Below are positions 6,158-6,231 of a DNA stretch of 6,231 nucleotides, in pieces (the first letter of the stretch is position 1; the number at the start of each line of letters is the position of its first letter). Under the pieces are notes generated by a model that saw only the letters and a program-made list of their open reading frames with translations, did no database searches and was not told the DNA's origin. A program made the translations under genes and the position numbers. The DNA lies in assembly GCF_937919355.1 (NCBI RefSeq), contig NZ_CALFSA010000053.1, positions 1 to 6,231 on the forward strand, read 5' to 3'. The DNA is from an uncultured Methanofollis sp. GTDB lineage: Archaea; Halobacteriota; Methanomicrobia; Methanomicrobiales; Methanofollaceae.

Positions 6158-6231
6158 CTATCTTCCCTGTCTACTCTCCCGACAAGCCCCTCCGCCATCC
6201 TCTCGATCACCTCTCTCAACGCGGTCCTCTC
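6133..6231 (-). CDS. C-terminal fragment of an unidentified gene entering from the right edge (partial)
   Basis: The minus-strand frame is open from the window edge for 32 codons and stops at TAG (6135-6133). The peptide starts ERTALREVIERMAEGLVGRV, an amphipathic helix, and ends in a basic stretch RGRRLKRK. Third codon positions over the first 18 codons are almost all G or C, unlike the other minus-strand frames, which stop or read as low-complexity. The basic tail after residue 25 looks less protein-like and may be out of frame (see the adjoining segment at 6038-6157). It lies upstream of mcrBC on the same strand; any functional link is unknown because too little of the gene is visible. Confidence 0.45.
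   Translation of the reverse strand, partial: ERTALREVIERMAEGLVGRVDREDRGRRLKRK

Overview
This window is probably from a GC-rich euryarchaeal methanogen; Methanomicrobiales (Methanoculleus or Methanofollis type) is my best guess. The reasons are archaeal TATA-type promoters (TATATAC boxes about 25 bases ahead of the expected transcript starts), GGTGA/GGAGG ribosome binding sites, heavy use of AGG and AGA arginine codons, and a short methyltransferase tail at the left edge that resembles methanogen proteins. The taxonomic placement is inference; no marker gene is present.

Layout. At the left edge (1-168, + strand) is the end of a probable SAM-dependent methyltransferase. It converges on a minus-strand block that fills the rest of the window. 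Read in the direction of transcription (right to left), that block holds four things. First is the end of an unidentified gene at the right edge, which appears to be broken by a one-base frameshift (6038-6231). Second is a large McrB-type AAA+ GTPase gene (3392-5965). Third is mcrC (2094-3395), joined to mcrB by a 4-base ATGA overlap. Fourth is a complete half-size ABC exporter (274-2034) with its own TATA box just after the mcrC stop codon.

How the genes work together. mcrB and mcrC form a two-gene type IV (modification-dependent) restriction system. McrB recognises modified DNA through its N-terminal part and translocates using GTP; McrC supplies the PD-(D/E)xK nuclease. The unusual part is the McrB front end. 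It has an all-alpha N-terminal region with a helix-hairpin-helix-like stretch, followed by two copies of an EVE/PUA-like base-reader module, and only then the AAA+ motor. The first copy and the N-terminal region are clearly AT-richer than the second copy and the motor, which suggests a mosaic gene. Just ahead of the motor is an ATG with a good Shine-Dalgarno match. It could produce a motor-only short McrB, comparable to the short form known from Escherichia coli. The ABC exporter has an 11-base direct repeat over its TATA box and expected transcript start, so it may be regulated separately from the restriction operon.
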